DNA of 64,000 nucleotides from Gammaproteobacteria bacterium (GCA_024742415.1 JANSYN010000006.1:1-64000), one strand, 5' to 3'; counted from the stretch's first letter, positions 18,758 through 28,627 are shown. A program made the numbers and translations. Notes: a model not told the origin generated them from the sequence alone.

Positions 18758-20161
18758 TTACACAGGGGGCTCGCGCCCGGTTTCCAGGCCCGCAACGACA
18801 GGGCTGGACAGCGGGCTGACAGCCACAGGCTGGTGGCGGCGTTCCAGCCGGTTTACAAGCACAAAGGCCCCGACCAGCGCCGCCACACCGAAAACCATCG
18901 CGCCAAACGCCTCACCCGCCATCACGCCCTTGGGACCATACCACTGGGCGCCGAAGTAAACAGCGGGAATGGTGCCGAGAAAAGCGCGGCCAAAATTGAA
19001 CAGGGTCGCCCAGTGCGCATGGCGCAAATTATTAAAGCTGGCATTGGCAATAAAAAGGCAGCCATTGAGCGTGAACGCGCCGGCCAGGAAATACGAATAA
19101 AACAGAATGAGTTCCGCTGCTTCAGCACTGGCCGAGAAGGTATCGACAATCAGCTCGGCAGAGGCACCCAGTATCAGCCAAACCACCAAGACATAGAGCG
19201 CATTGAAGGCGACAGCGCTGACCAACGTGGAGCGCACCCTGCCATAAAGGCCCGCACCGGCATTCTGGCCAATGATAGGGCCTACCGCACTGGACAGCGC
19301 AAAGATCGCCGCAAAAGCTACCGGCGTAATACGGCCCATTATTGCCGCGCCAGCCACAGCACTGTCGCCAAACTGAGCCATCGTGCGCAGCACAAAGCCG
19401 TTGCCCAGCGGGGTGGCAAGATTGGTCAGTACGGCGGGGCCGGCGATCGTCATAATGGGCCGGATATCCGCGAGAAATTCACCCGGTGAAATGCGGCAGG
19501 GCAACCTGTGCACTACGGCCAGCGCATGCCAGGTCACGCCAAATACCACAAACCTTGCCACCACCGAGGCCCATGCCGCGCCCTCCAGCCCCCAGCCAAG
19601 GGTAAAGATAAACAGCGGGTCCAGCACCGCGTTGATGAGGGAGCCCAACACCATAGCCCACATGGACCGGCGCGCATCACCTACCGCACGCACACCCGCG
19701 GCCATACTCATGCCCAGCACCAGGATCGGCATGTTCGGCAACACGATCTGGGCATAGCTCAAGGCATACTGCAGCGTTTGCCCCCTGGCGCCGAGCAGTT
19801 GCAACAGTGGCAACAGGTTGAACCACGCCACCGCACTGATCGCTGTCGTTACCAGGGCATTGAAGATCAGTGCACTGGTGCAGTATCGGCGCGCGATATC
19901 TCGCCGCTGGGCGCCCTCTGCGCGCGCCACGAGGGCGCCCAGCGCAATCTGTAACCCGATGCTCACCGAGACGAGGAAAAACACCAGCGTGCCGGCAAAA
20001 CCCACGGCGGCAGCGAGCTCCTGCTCCCCCAGCAGGGTCAGGAAGTACATATCAACCATGTCAACGCCAAACATGGTGAGCAGGCCGGCCGCGCTGGCCC
20101 CCGTCATGCGTAACACATGACCAAAGGTCGACCCGCGCGTGAATACTGCGCTATGACTCAT
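18758..20161 (-). CDS. MATE-family efflux transporter
   Basis: The 467-residue protein is an inner-membrane multidrug and toxin extrusion carrier with about twelve hydrophobic helices in two homologous halves (LRMTGASAAGLLTMFGVDMV and, in the second half, IMTIAGPAVLTNLATPLGNG). The C-terminal 30 residues are hydrophilic. The substrate cannot be predicted. The frame is open to a GTG at 20194, but the ATG at 20161 is chosen because it gives the usual short N-terminus; neither start has a strong ribosome site. Confidence 0.9.
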   Translation of the reverse strand: MSHSAVFTRGSTFGHVLRMTGASAAGLLTMFGVDMVDMYFLTLLGEQELAAAVGFAGTLVFFLVSVSIGLQIALGALVARAEGAQRRDIARRYCTSALIFNALVTTAISAVAWFNLLPLLQLLGARGQTLQYALSYAQIVLPNMPILVLGMSMAAGVRAVGDARRSMWAMVLGSLINAVLDPLFIFTLGWGLEGAAWASVVARFVVFGVTWHALAVVHRLPCRISPGEFLADIRPIMTIAGPAVLTNLATPLGNGFVLRTMAQFGDSAVAGAAIMGRITPVAFAAIFALSSAVGPIIGQNAGAGLYGRVRSTLVSAVAFNALYVLVVWLILGASAELIVDTFSASAEAAELILFYSYFLAGAFTLNGCLFIANASFNNLRHAHWATLFNFGRAFLGTIPAVYFGAQWYGPKGVMAGEAFGAMVFGVAALVGAFVLVNRLERRHQPVAVSPLSSPVVAGLETGREPPV

Positions 20162-20315
20162 ACCGTGCTTAAACCCGAAAGATGACCCCGACACTATGCG
20201 CTTTTTCGTCCGCGCAATGAAGAAGGCATGCTTGATGTGTGGTTATTCCAGCCCGCCGGTCGACGCGCTCGTACAACTTACTATACAACCTCCTGCAACC
20301 GGTTTGGCCTGTGAA

Positions 20316-20335
20316 CTGCTCACGTAGACGAGCAG
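20316..20335. repeat. Inverted repeat CTGCTC-N8-GAGCAG between divergent MATE and desaturase genes
   Basis: A perfect 6-bp inverted repeat (20316-20321 and 20330-20335) with an 8-bp spacer lies in the 246-bp region between the two divergent genes, about 75 bp before the desaturase ATG. It could be an operator for a dimeric regulator. With only 12 defined bases it could also be chance. Confidence 0.25.
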
Positions 20336-20407
20336 AGACATTTCTGTGCAGAACCGGTACTCTTTCCAACGCTGCATGAATGACCCCGGGTCACAACGGA
20401 ACTGCCG

Positions 20408-21577
20408 ATGTCAAAACCGCCGTTAATTATCGTCAACGCCATTATCTTCCTGGGCTTTCCCATTGCCGCCCTGATCCTGGTGCCGCTGTGGGGCATCCAT
20501 CACGGCTATGACAGCTTCCAGTGGTTGTGGGCACTGGCGTTCCTGTACCTCAACGGCATGTCGATCACCGGTGGCTACCATCGCCTCTGGGCGCACAAAT
20601 CCTACGACGCGCACCCCGCGCTGCGCACCTTCTTTGCACTGTGGGGTGCTGGTGCGCTGCAAAACAGCATACTCATCTGGGCGTCAGACCACCGCAGGCA
20701 TCACCGCCATGTCGATGACAACGAGCTCGACCCCTACTCTGCGGGCCGCGGCCTGTGGTTCAGCCACATCGGCTGGATCCTGAGGGAATACAAGACCAAT
20801 ACGCAGGATTTCGATAACGCCAAGGATCTGCAGCGCGACCCCATCGTGATGTGGCAACACAAACACTATGTGGCCATCACGACCTTCATGAACCTTGGCC
20901 TGCCACTGATGCTCGGTTTCTGGCATGGCGATGTCATTGGTACCGTGTTGCTGGTCGGCCTGTTGCGCCTGGTGGTCAACCACCACGTCACGTTTTTCAT
21001 CAATTCACTGGCGCACTACTGGGGCAGCCGCCCCTACACTGAGGCCAACAGCGCGCGTGATAACGGCTTTCTGGCCTTCCTGACCTACGGCGAGGGCTAT
21101 CATAACTATCATCACATCTTCCAGACGGACTATCGCAACGGCATTCGCTGGTGGCAGTGGGATCCCACCAAGTGGATGATCAACCTGTGCTCCCACATTG
21201 GGCTGGCCAGTAATCTCACTCGCGTGCCCGACTTCAAGATACAGCGCGCCATTCTGGATGCCGAGTTCATCCGCGCCCGCAACAAGCTCGATACCACGCA
21301 AAACAGCGAATCGCTGCGCGAATTACTCGAGCGCGAGTACCAGCTCTTTACCGAATCCATCAACCAGTGGAAAGCCCTGCAGAGCCAGCGCTATGAGCGC
21401 AAGAAAGACCAGCTCGGCAATGCCCTGGAAGGCCGCAAGCAGCTACTGCAGCAGAAATGGGAGCAGGCCGCCCTAGGAACGCACCTGAAAGATCTGGAGT
21501 ACTCGCTGAAAATGCAGCGCAAGCGCCTGAGCTACCTGATGGAGCAGATGCAACTGCAGCAGGCGCAGATGGCCTGA
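20408..21577 (+). CDS. Membrane delta-9 fatty acyl desaturase (DesB/DesC type)
   Basis: This integral-membrane diiron desaturase inserts a cis double bond into saturated acyl chains. The 389-residue protein has the three histidine boxes HRLWAH, HRRHHRH and HNYHH and four predicted helices. A 110-residue hydrophilic C-terminal extension follows (about 285-389), rich in Glu/Gln/Lys and probably coiled coil (LLQQKWEQAALGTHLKDLEY). That extension is seen in acyl-CoA desaturases of Pseudomonas type. It likely tunes membrane fluidity. It is monocistronic. Confidence 0.92.
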   Translation: MSKPPLIIVNAIIFLGFPIAALILVPLWGIHHGYDSFQWLWALAFLYLNGMSITGGYHRLWAHKSYDAHPALRTFFALWGAGALQNSILIWASDHRRHHRHVDDNELDPYSAGRGLWFSHIGWILREYKTNTQDFDNAKDLQRDPIVMWQHKHYVAITTFMNLGLPLMLGFWHGDVIGTVLLVGLLRLVVNHHVTFFINSLAHYWGSRPYTEANSARDNGFLAFLTYGEGYHNYHHIFQTDYRNGIRWWQWDPTKWMINLCSHIGLASNLTRVPDFKIQRAILDAEFIRARNKLDTTQNSESLRELLEREYQLFTESINQWKALQSQRYERKKDQLGNALEGRKQLLQQKWEQAALGTHLKDLEYSLKMQRKRLSYLMEQMQLQQAQMA

Positions 21578-21801
21578 GCGCGCCTGGTTTAACGCCGGCT
21601 CGCGTTCACTCAAGCTCGTACGCTTCGCCCTTCAACCCCTGGGCCTTACGCCTTCCCGTTGCACTGCAAAGTGCGCCGCCATGCCACAATGCGACTTGCC
21701 TGGGGCGGTGATCTCCCGGGGCACATCTGGCGTATTCACGCTGGTATGCTACTTTAGCAATAACACCCCTTCCTCCCAGCGCTTATCTCAAGGAGAGAGC
21801 C

Positions 21802-22287
21802 ATGTCAGCCAGCGTCTACGATTTCAGCTGTAAAACACCCGGCGGTGAAGATCGCCCCCTTGCCCAGTACAAGGGCAAGGTCCTGCTGGTGGTGAATACC
21901 GCGTCAAAATGCGGCTTCACACCCCAGTTCGCCGGTCTCGAAGAAATGTACGCCCAGTACAAGGACAAGGGGCTGGAAATCCTCGGCTTCCCCTGCAACC
22001 AGTTTGGCAAGCAGGACCCAGGCAGCAACGACGAAATCATGGAGTTCTGCCAGCTCAACTACGGCGTCACTTTCCCGATGTTTGGCAAAATCGACGTCAA
22101 CGGCGACCATGCAGACCCACTGTTCCAGCACCTGAAAAAGGAAGCGCCAGGTGCGCTTGGAACGCAGGGCATCAAGTGGAATTTTACGAAGTTTCTGATC
22201 GACGCCGATGGCAACGTCGTGCGTCGTTATGCGCCCAAAGACAAGCCCTCGGCGATTGCCAGGGATATCGAAAAACTGCTGGCCTGA
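21802..22287 (+). CDS. Glutathione peroxidase family protein
   Basis: The 161-residue protein is a thioredoxin-fold peroxidase. The peroxidatic cysteine is in [11 protein letters not shown], the catalytic glutamine and the FPCNQFGKQ motif follow, and WNFTKFLID supplies the tetrad Trp/Asn. It carries Cys rather than selenocysteine, as usual in bacteria (BtuE-like), and may use thioredoxin rather than glutathione. A strong AGGAG ribosome site precedes the ATG. It is convergent with prfC. Confidence 0.94.
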   Translation: MSASVYDFSCKTPGGEDRPLAQYKGKVLLVVNTASKCGFTPQFAGLEEMYAQYKDKGLEILGFPCNQFGKQDPGSNDEIMEFCQLNYGVTFPMFGKIDVNGDHADPLFQHLKKEAPGALGTQGIKWNFTKFLIDADGNVVRRYAPKDKPSAIARDIEKLLA

Positions 22288-22320
22288 GCACTGCGATGTC
22301 GCGCGGCCCGACGCCGGCGG

Positions 22321-23904
22321 TTACTGCTCGCGCGTTGCGCGAAATTCGAGGTCAGGCCAGCGCTCTTCCATGAGGGCCAGGTTGACGCGCGTCGGTGCCA
22401 GGTAGGTCAGGTGCCCGCCACCATCAACCGATAAATGCTCGGCCGCTTTTTTGCGGAACTCTTCCAGCTTGCGCGCGTTGTCGCAGATAATCCAGCGCGC
22501 GGTGTACACATTGACCGGCTCATAGATCGCCTCCACCTTGTATTCGTCTTTCAGGCGGTATGAGACCACGTCAAATTGCAGCTGACCCACCGCGCCCACA
22601 ATCAGGTCGGTTGACGTCATTGGCGCAAACACCTGGGTGGAACCCTCTTCCGAGAGCTGCTGCAGGCCACGCTGCAGTTGCTTCGATTTCATTGGGTCGG
22701 TCAGGCGTATGCGCCGAAACAACTCGGGTGCAAAGTGCGGAATGCCGGTGAACTGCAAGTCTTCGCCATCAGTGAAGGTATCGCCGATCTGGATGGTGCC
22801 GTGGTTGTGCAGGCCGATAATGTCGCCGGATACCGCCTCGTCAACGAGCGCGCGATCACCTGCCTTGAAACTGACCGCGTCTGCTATTTTGACATCCTTG
22901 CCAAGCCGCACGTGGTGCATCTTCATGCCCTTGGTATAGCGGCCAGAACACACACGCATAAACGCCACACGATCGCGGTGCCTTGGGTCCATGTTGGCCT
23001 GTATCTTGAAAATAAAGCCACTGAAGGACGCCTCGCCGGCGTGTACCTGACGCTCTTTGGTTTCCCTGCCTTGCGGCGGGGGCGCCCACTGCACAAAATC
23101 GTCGAGCATTTCGCGCACGCCGAAATTACCCAGCGCCGTACCAAAGAACACCGGGCTCAACTTGCCGGCCAGGAAGGCATCGAGCTCGAACGTGTGGCTG
23201 GCACCGCGCACCAGGTCGATTTCTTCGACGAAATCCTCATACTCGTCGCCAAGCAGCTCCCTGGCTGCGGCGCTGTCCAGACCGTCTATCTGAATATCAT
23301 CGGGCAACACACTGCCCTTACCGGGGGTGTATACGTGAATCTTGTCGGTATACAGGTTGTAGACGCCCTTGAACTCTTTGCCCATGCCAATGGGCCAGTT
23401 GATAGGCGCTCCCTGGATAGACAGAACTGCCTCAATCTCGTCGAGCAGGTCTATGGGGTCGCGAATGTCGCGGTCCATCTTGTTCACAAAACTGAAGATA
23501 GGCGTATCGCGCAGGCGGCAGACGTTCATCAGCTTGATCGTGCGATCTTCTACGCCTTTGGCGCCATCGATGACCATGAGCGCCGCGTCTACGGCGGTCA
23601 AGGTGCGGTAGGTGTCTTCCGAGAAGTCCTCATGGCCGGGCGTATCGAGCAGATTCACCGTGCGCTCGCGATAGGGGAACTGCATGACTGATGATGTGAC
23701 AGAGATGCCGCGCTCCTGCTCCATGCTCATCCAGTCAGATGTGGCATGCGGCCCCTTCTTGCCCTTGACGCTGCCGGCCACCTGAATCGCGCTACCCAGC
23801 AGAAGCAGCTTTTCCGTAATGGTTGTTTTACCGGCGTCCGGGTGCGAGATAATAGCGAAAGTGCGCCTGCGCTTCACTTCATTGGGTAAGTTGCTGTCGC
23901 TCAC
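22321..23904 (-). CDS. prfC: Peptide chain release factor 3 (RF3)
   Basis: RF3 is the GTPase that recycles RF1/RF2 from the ribosome and contributes to translational quality control. The 527-residue protein has G1 SHPDAGKTT, the switch region [11 protein letters not shown]3 DTPGHEDF and G4 NKMDRD. C-terminal domains match the EF-G/RF3 type (PIFSFVN..., [17 protein letters not shown]). The GTG at 23904 gives the expected distance to [14 protein letters not shown]. An upstream extension of 17 codons in frame lacks family similarity. Confidence 0.96.
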   Translation of the reverse strand: MSDSNLPNEVKRRRTFAIISHPDAGKTTITEKLLLLGSAIQVAGSVKGKKGPHATSDWMSMEQERGISVTSSVMQFPYRERTVNLLDTPGHEDFSEDTYRTLTAVDAALMVIDGAKGVEDRTIKLMNVCRLRDTPIFSFVNKMDRDIRDPIDLLDEIEAVLSIQGAPINWPIGMGKEFKGVYNLYTDKIHVYTPGKGSVLPDDIQIDGLDSAAARELLGDEYEDFVEEIDLVRGASHTFELDAFLAGKLSPVFFGTALGNFGVREMLDDFVQWAPPPQGRETKERQVHAGEASFSGFIFKIQANMDPRHRDRVAFMRVCSGRYTKGMKMHHVRLGKDVKIADAVSFKAGDRALVDEAVSGDIIGLHNHGTIQIGDTFTDGEDLQFTGIPHFAPELFRRIRLTDPMKSKQLQRGLQQLSEEGSTQVFAPMTSTDLIVGAVGQLQFDVVSYRLKDEYKVEAIYEPVNVYTARWIICDNARKLEEFRKKAAEHLSVDGGGHLTYLAPTRVNLALMEERWPDLEFRATREQ

Positions 23905-24440
23905 GCTGCAAAGTCCTGGTGTCTGACGGTTACTGATCGAGCCCATGGGCCGCAAAGGCGCGACATATTAACCGATAACACCACACAAGGCTTCTGCTGC
24001 CTGCCGCGCGCTTCTCTATCGGGAAAAATACACACTCGCACCCACGGCACCCGGCCGGGTTTGTACTGCCAGGGCCAATCCTCTAGAATGCGCGGCCTTT
24101 CCATTCGACGCATAACAAGCAACCTCCCCGCCGACTGGTACTTCCTCGACAACCACAACTTCAGCACTGGCATGCGCTGGCGCTGCGTTGTTGTAGATTG
24201 GTTGTGGAATGGTTGTTGGAGTGTTGTGGCGTTGTTATCGAATTGTTGCTGGAGTGTTGTGGCGTTGTTATCAAATGTTGTTGGTTTTTTGCTGCCCATT
24301 GATCGCTGTGCTTTTCGATAACCAGCAGTAAAGAAACGACAGCAGCTGACTGACCACTGTAGCACAACCGCCATCGCCAGCACCGGGTCGCTCCTCGTGG
24401 CTACTGGCGGCTAAAGAGACGTGAGACCTGGGGAAATACG
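23905..24440. other. 536-bp intergenic region between prfC and sulP with TG-rich repeats
   Basis: This divergent control region holds no gene I can support. A TAATAT that could serve as the prfC -10 lies on the minus strand at 23970-23965, without a clear -35. Its centre (about 24180-24290) is strikingly T/G-rich on the plus strand and carries a tandem repeat. GGGGAAATACG ahead of 24441 is the sulP ribosome site. A 160-codon open frame on the minus strand is low-complexity and lacks any domain. Confidence 0.5.
24218..24272. repeat. Tandem repeat, 33-bp period, two copies, TG-rich
   Basis: The 22-bp sequence GGAGTGTTGTGGCGTTGTTA plus TC occurs at 24218-24239 and again, identically, at 24251-24272. 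The copies are 33 bp apart and the flanking GTTGTTGG-like sequence is partly conserved. On the minus strand, which would be the prfC leader, this reads as a C/A-rich, G-poor stretch likely to be unstructured as RNA. Confidence 0.8.
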
Positions 24441-26006
24441 ATGTTCGAGTTAAATTCTGGCGCCACCGCAACCACCAGGAACGACATTCTGTCTGGCCTG
24501 ACCGTAGCACTGGCACTGGTGCCAGAGGCGGTCGCCTTTGCTTTTGTTGCCGGGGTAGAGCCACTGGTCGGCCTCTACGCCGCCTTTATGGTTGGCCTGA
24601 TCACTGCCGTCATCGGCGGGCGGCCGGGAATGATTTCCGGTGCCACGGGCGCACTGGCCGTCGTCATGGTGGCACTGGTAGCAGATCACGGGGTGGAATA
24701 CCTGTTCGCCGCGGTCGTCCTGATGGGGGTTATCCAGATCTCTGCAGGGGCCATGAAACTGGGCAAGTTTATCCGCATGGTGCCGCACCCGGTCATGCTG
24801 GGGTTTGTCAACGGCCTGGCGATCGTTATTTTTCTGGCACAACTCAACCAGTTCGGCACCCCCGGCGAAGCCGGCTGGCTCGAGGGCACCTTCATGCAGG
24901 GCACCATCATCGATGTCGCCTGGCTTGAGGGGCAGCAGCTTTACATGCTGGTAGGCCTGGTGGCATTGACCATGCTGATCATCCAGTTTTTGCCCCGCCT
25001 GACCAAGGCCATCCCCTCGTCACTGGCGGCGATTGTTGTAGTCAGCCTGCTGGTCTATGGGCTGCAGTTGGACACACGCGTGGTGGGCGATATCGCCTCC
25101 ATAAAGGGCGGTTTGCCCAGCTTTCACATTCCCGGCGTTCCCCTGAGCCTGGAGACCCTAATGATAATCCTGCCCTACTCGATCATTCTTGCTGCCATCG
25201 GCCTGATCGAGTCACTGCTCACGCTGCGGCTGGTGGATGAAATCACCGAGACCCGTGGCCGCGGCAACAAAGAGTGTATCGGCCAGGGCGTGGCCAACAC
25301 CGTGACCGGGTTTTTCGGCGGCATGGGCGGCTGCGCCATGATTGGCCAGAGCATGATCAATGTGAACTCTGGCGGTCGTGGCAGGCTCTCGGGCATCTCC
25401 GCGGCACTGTTTCTGCTGCTGTTCATTCTGGTGGCATCACCACTGATCGAACAGATCCCCCTGGCGGCACTGATCGGCGTAATGTTTATCGTGGTCATCG
25501 GCACCTTTGAATGGAGCAGCTTTCGCGTCATTCGCAAGGTACCGCGCTCGGACGCCATTGTTCTGGTGCTGGTTTCTGCCGTAACGGTAGCGACGGACCT
25601 GGCCATGGCGGTGGTCGTTGGTGTGATCGTGTCTGCGCTGGTGTTCGCCTGGGAACATGCCAAGCACATCCGCATCGAGGCGCGCGAGGATCACAAGGGT
25701 TCTACGGTATATGCCATTACCGGCCCGCTGTTTTTCGGCTCGGTCACTTCGTTTCTGGAGGGGTTCGACCCGGCGCTGGACAACGACGACGTGGTCATAG
25801 ACTTCGCCCGCTCGCGAGTCGCGGACCATTCAGGACTGGAAGCCATAGACACGCTGGCAGATCGCTACCTCAGCGCCGGCAAGACCCTGCACCTGGTGCA
25901 CCTGAGCGAGGATTGCAGAAAACTGCTGCGCCGCGCGGGCAACCTGGTTGAGGTCAATGTTATTGAAGACCCACGCTACTTTGTCGCCGACGACGTACTG
26001 GGCTAG
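24441..26006 (+). CDS. SulP-family anion transporter with STAS domain
   Basis: This inner-membrane SLC26/SulP carrier may transport sulfate, bicarbonate or dicarboxylates. The 521-residue protein has about 12-14 helices. The N-terminal family signature is [20 protein letters not shown], and a further conserved block is [22 protein letters not shown]-terminal STAS domain (about 425-515) contains [20 protein letters not shown]. The substrate cannot be assigned. Close SulP proteins with [12 protein letters not shown] belong to the bicarbonate/sulfate-type group found widely in marine bacteria. Confidence 0.92.
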   Translation: MFELNSGATATTRNDILSGLTVALALVPEAVAFAFVAGVEPLVGLYAAFMVGLITAVIGGRPGMISGATGALAVVMVALVADHGVEYLFAAVVLMGVIQISAGAMKLGKFIRMVPHPVMLGFVNGLAIVIFLAQLNQFGTPGEAGWLEGTFMQGTIIDVAWLEGQQLYMLVGLVALTMLIIQFLPRLTKAIPSSLAAIVVVSLLVYGLQLDTRVVGDIASIKGGLPSFHIPGVPLSLETLMIILPYSIILAAIGLIESLLTLRLVDEITETRGRGNKECIGQGVANTVTGFFGGMGGCAMIGQSMINVNSGGRGRLSGISAALFLLLFILVASPLIEQIPLAALIGVMFIVVIGTFEWSSFRVIRKVPRSDAIVLVLVSAVTVATDLAMAVVVGVIVSALVFAWEHAKHIRIEAREDHKGSTVYAITGPLFFGSVTSFLEGFDPALDNDDVVIDFARSRVADHSGLEAIDTLADRYLSAGKTLHLVHLSEDCRKLLRRAGNLVEVNVIEDPRYFVADDVLG

Positions 26007-26045
26007 ACACTGCCCGGCTAAGGCCCGCATGCGCGTCACGTGTGG

Positions 26046-26136
26046 AGGCCGCGCCGGAAGGCTGCGCCGGAAGGCTGCGCCGGAAGGCCGCGCCGGAAGG
26101 CTGCGCCGGGAGGCCGCGCCGGAGGGCCGCACCGGA
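26046..26136. repeat. GC-rich minisatellite: seven tandem 13-bp units
   Basis: Seven contiguous copies of AGGCYGCGCCGGA (13 bp) run from 26046 to 26136. Copies 1-4 and 6 differ only at the C/T position; copy 5 ends in G instead of A, and copy 7 is GGGCCGCACCGGA. Because 13 is not a multiple of three, the array would shift frame with each unit gained or lost, so it is unlikely to be coding. It lies between sulP and the sensor kinase start. Confidence 0.9.
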
Positions 26137-26177
26137 GAAACACACAACGGGGCGCGCCAGCGCCAGTCCAAACACAT

Positions 26178-26183
26178 TATACT
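26178..26183 (+). promoter_or_regulatory. Candidate -10 element (TATACT) of the redox two-component operon
   Basis: TATACT (5/6 to TATAAT) ends only six bases before the GTG chosen as the kinase start at 26190. A transcript from it would begin at about 26189-26191, so the mRNA would be almost leaderless. The -35 position (26155-26160, CGCCAG) does not match consensus. The alternative is an unseen promoter upstream and a different start codon. Confidence 0.3.
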
Positions 26184-26189
26184 GCGCGG

Positions 26190-27485
26190 GTGATTGCTGC
26201 AGCCGACAAAACACCACGCGCGTATAGTCCCTCCAAGGACAACCTGCGCAACCTGCTCCTGATCCGCGGCATTGCGCTGCTTGGCCAGACCGCCGTGCTT
26301 GCCTATGTGTTGCTCGTGAGCAGGACCACACAAAGCCTGCTCGGCGTTACGCTGAGTCTTTGCGTACTGGCGGCAATCACCGCGGCCAGCCTGTGGCGAA
26401 CAACCCGCCCCTGGCCGGTGGCAGACAGGGAATTTCTCGCACAGCTGCTGGTCGACGTCATCGGCTGGACTGCGCTGATGTATTTCACCGGCGGCGCCAA
26501 TAACCCGTTCATCTCCTATTACATTGTGCCGGTGGTGATTGCAGCCGCTGTACTGCCCTGGCGCTATACCTGGCTGGTGGCCCTGGCCTCGATGCTCGCC
26601 TACAGCCTGTTGCTGTATGTCTACCAGCCGTTTCCCCTGTTCACGCCGCACAGCGCCATGGGGCATGGCGACGGTGCCAATGTGCACATTTTGGGTATGT
26701 GGTTCAATTTTCTCTTCAGCGTGGGGCTGATCACCTACTTTGTGGTGCGCATGGCCGCTATCCTGCGCCGTGAGGAGGAAGAGGCCGCACGGCGGCGCGA
26801 GGCGCGGCTGCAAAACGACCAGATCATGGCCGTGGCCAGCCTCGCGGCGGGAACAGCGCACCAACTGGGCACGCCGTTGTCCGCCATGACGGTTCTGGTT
26901 GAGGAAATGCGCCATGCGCAGCAGCAGGACAGCGCCCTGCAAGCTGATTGCGAGCTGCTGCAAAGCCAGCTCGAGCAGTGCAAGCAGACCCTGTCGGAAC
27001 TCAGCCGAACGGCAGAATTCACGTCAGTACAGGAGACCCGCAAACTGCCTGTTGAGGACTTTGCCCGCCAGACTCTGCAGCGGTGGGCCGTGCGCCGACC
27101 AGGCACTAACTACCGCTTTGAATGTGCTGCCAACAGCCCGATCATAGAGACCGACACTACACTGAGCCAGGCCATTGAAAACCTGCTCAACAACGCGGCC
27201 GACAGCGGCAGCCCCGAGCTGGCAATGTCGGTCAACTGGGACGCAAACCAGGTGCACATCGCAATTCGTGACTGGGGCCCGGGTGTAGCCCCGGAACTCA
27301 TCGAGAACCTCGGTAAACCGATGCTGCATGCCCATCGCTCGGGCCTGGGCATTGGGCTGATGCTCAGCCAGGCCACGGTTGAGCGCTATGGCGGTACCAT
27401 CGAGCTGCGCAATATGCCGGACGGCGGCGTGCTGGCCGCTGTCTCGCTCCCAATAACAGTCGCTGGCACTCAGGGTAGCTCATGA
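26190..27485 (+). CDS. RegB/PrrB/RoxS-type redox sensor histidine kinase
   Basis: The 431-residue inner-membrane kinase has about six helices (residues 20-190). It contains the RegB quinone-site heptapeptide GGANNPF (101-107), the H-box AAGTAHQLGTPLSAM with His224, N-box ENLLNNAADSG and G-box SGLGIGLMLSQ. C264 in LEQCKQTL sits where RegB has its redox-active cysteine. It likely senses the quinone pool or respiratory flux. The frame is open to 26040 through the minisatellite; GTG at 26190 is preferred because upstream codons are repeat-derived. It overlaps the regulator by four bases. Confidence 0.9.
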   Translation: MIAAADKTPRAYSPSKDNLRNLLLIRGIALLGQTAVLAYVLLVSRTTQSLLGVTLSLCVLAAITAASLWRTTRPWPVADREFLAQLLVDVIGWTALMYFTGGANNPFISYYIVPVVIAAAVLPWRYTWLVALASMLAYSLLLYVYQPFPLFTPHSAMGHGDGANVHILGMWFNFLFSVGLITYFVVRMAAILRREEEEAARRREARLQNDQIMAVASLAAGTAHQLGTPLSAMTVLVEEMRHAQQQDSALQADCELLQSQLEQCKQTLSELSRTAEFTSVQETRKLPVEDFARQTLQRWAVRRPGTNYRFECAANSPIIETDTTLSQAIENLLNNAADSGSPELAMSVNWDANQVHIAIRDWGPGVAPELIENLGKPMLHAHRSGLGIGLMLSQATVERYGGTIELRNMPDGGVLAAVSLPITVAGTQGSS

Positions 27486-28006
27486 AAATCCTGCTCGTGG
27501 ACGACGACCAGCAGTTCAGCGCCATCATGGCGCGCGGTTTCGAGCGACGCGGCTTCGAAACGCGCTGTGCAGCCAGCGCCGACGAGGCCATCACCCAGTG
27601 CGCGGATTTTCAGCCCACGCATATCCTGCTGGACCTGAACATGCCGGGCAAATCCGGGCTGGTGGTACTGCCACAGCTATTGGCCAGTGCCCCGGCAGCA
27701 AAGCTGGTAGTACTGACCGGTTATTCGAGCATTGCCACCGCAGTGGCCGCGACGCAGGCGGGTGCGACGCACTACCTGTGCAAACCCGCCGGTATGGACG
27801 ACGTCATAAAGGCATTTGACGGCCCGGCAGAGGCGCAACCACCGGCGATTCCCGCTGACCCTATCTCGGTCGAACGTCTCGAATGGGAGCACATCCAGAA
27901 GGTGCTGCGCGACAACGACAACAATGTTTCCGCCACTGCCAGGGCGCTGGGAATGCACCGACGCACGTTACAGCGCAAGCTGCAGAAAAGGCCAGTGCAA
28001 CACTAG
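27482..28006 (+). CDS. RegA/PrrA/RoxR-type response regulator
   Basis: The 174-residue protein has a receiver domain with acidic pocket DDD (7-9), phospho-acceptor D51 in [11 protein letters not shown] in VLTGYSS and K in LCKPAG. A short Fis-type helix-turn-helix follows (about 135-170), with [20 protein letters not shown], the invariant RegA C-terminus. This family globally controls respiration, electron-sink and cyanide-type genes in response to redox state. The ATG lies within the kinase stop (ATGA). The stop is convergent with lipB. Confidence 0.92.
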   Translation: MKILLVDDDQQFSAIMARGFERRGFETRCAASADEAITQCADFQPTHILLDLNMPGKSGLVVLPQLLASAPAAKLVVLTGYSSIATAVAATQAGATHYLCKPAGMDDVIKAFDGPAEAQPPAIPADPISVERLEWEHIQKVLRDNDNNVSATARALGMHRRTLQRKLQKRPVQH

Positions 28007-28626
28007 GTGGCGGCCAGGTGCCGCTGCACACTGGCTACCAGCGCGTTACCCACGGTGGGCATCTTTGGAACCTGCGGCAGCAACTGCGCCATCGAGGTGG
28101 CTTTCAGGCCTGCATAACCACAGGGGTTGATGCGGTTGAAGGGTTCAAGGTCCATATCTACGTTCAGCGCCAGGCCGTGATAGCTGCAGCCGCGCCGCAC
28201 GCGCAGACCGAGCGCGGCGATTTTGTCGCCAGCCACGTACACCCCCGGCGCATCCGGCCGGCCTTGTGCACTGATGCCGTAGTCTGCGAGCATCGCGATA
28301 ATACTGTGCTCAATCACGTCGACCAGTGCACGCACGCCCAGCTCGCGCCTGCGCAAGTCCAACAGCAGATACAGCACCCACTGGCCCGGGCCGTGATAGG
28401 TCACCTGGCCACCACGGTCCACCTGCACCACCGGGATATCGCCGGGCGCAAGCACATGTTCGGCCTTGCCCGCCTGACCCTGGGTAAACACTGGCGGATG
28501 CTGCAACAGCCATAACTCATCGGGCGTGCCTGCATCGCGCGCGTCGGTAAAGGATTTCATGGCTGCGAATGTGGAGGCGTAGTCCACCAGGCCAAGCTCA
28601 CGCAGCAGCGGAGCGCTCCCCGGCAC
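28003..28626 (-). CDS. lipB: Octanoyl-[ACP]-protein N-octanoyltransferase LipB
   Basis: LipB transfers octanoate from ACP to lipoyl domains of pyruvate and 2-oxoglutarate dehydrogenases and the glycine cleavage H protein. The 207-residue protein has the [12 protein letters not shown] motif, the catalytic lysine in [10 protein letters not shown] and the catalytic cysteine in [12 protein letters not shown] at 28626 follows the ybeD stop by one base. No lipA is in the window. It closes the proA-to-lipB gene string. Confidence 0.96.
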   Translation of the reverse strand: MPGSAPLLRELGLVDYASTFAAMKSFTDARDAGTPDELWLLQHPPVFTQGQAGKAEHVLAPGDIPVVQVDRGGQVTYHGPGQWVLYLLLDLRRRELGVRALVDVIEHSIIAMLADYGISAQGRPDAPGVYVAGDKIAALGLRVRRGCSYHGLALNVDMDLEPFNRINPCGYAGLKATSMAQLLPQVPKMPTVGNALVASVQRHLAAT

Positions 28627-28627
28627 T

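Noticed and set aside
23901-24383. 160-codon minus-strand frame with an FDNNATTLQQ repeat
   Set aside because: The repeat comes from the TG-rich tandem DNA repeat. The rest is Arg/Trp-rich with no domain, and the frame runs into the prfC start. It is more likely a leader than a gene.
26040-26189. N-terminal extension of the sensor kinase through the minisatellite
   Set aside because: It would be a 50-residue Arg/Gly/Pro repeat product of a 13-bp array that shifts frame with copy number. The kinase family starts at the first membrane helix.
25830-26963. 377-codon minus-strand frame over sulP end and kinase start
   Set aside because: It is antisense to two well-supported genes and passes through the minisatellite. 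Long open frames are common opposite GC-rich genes.
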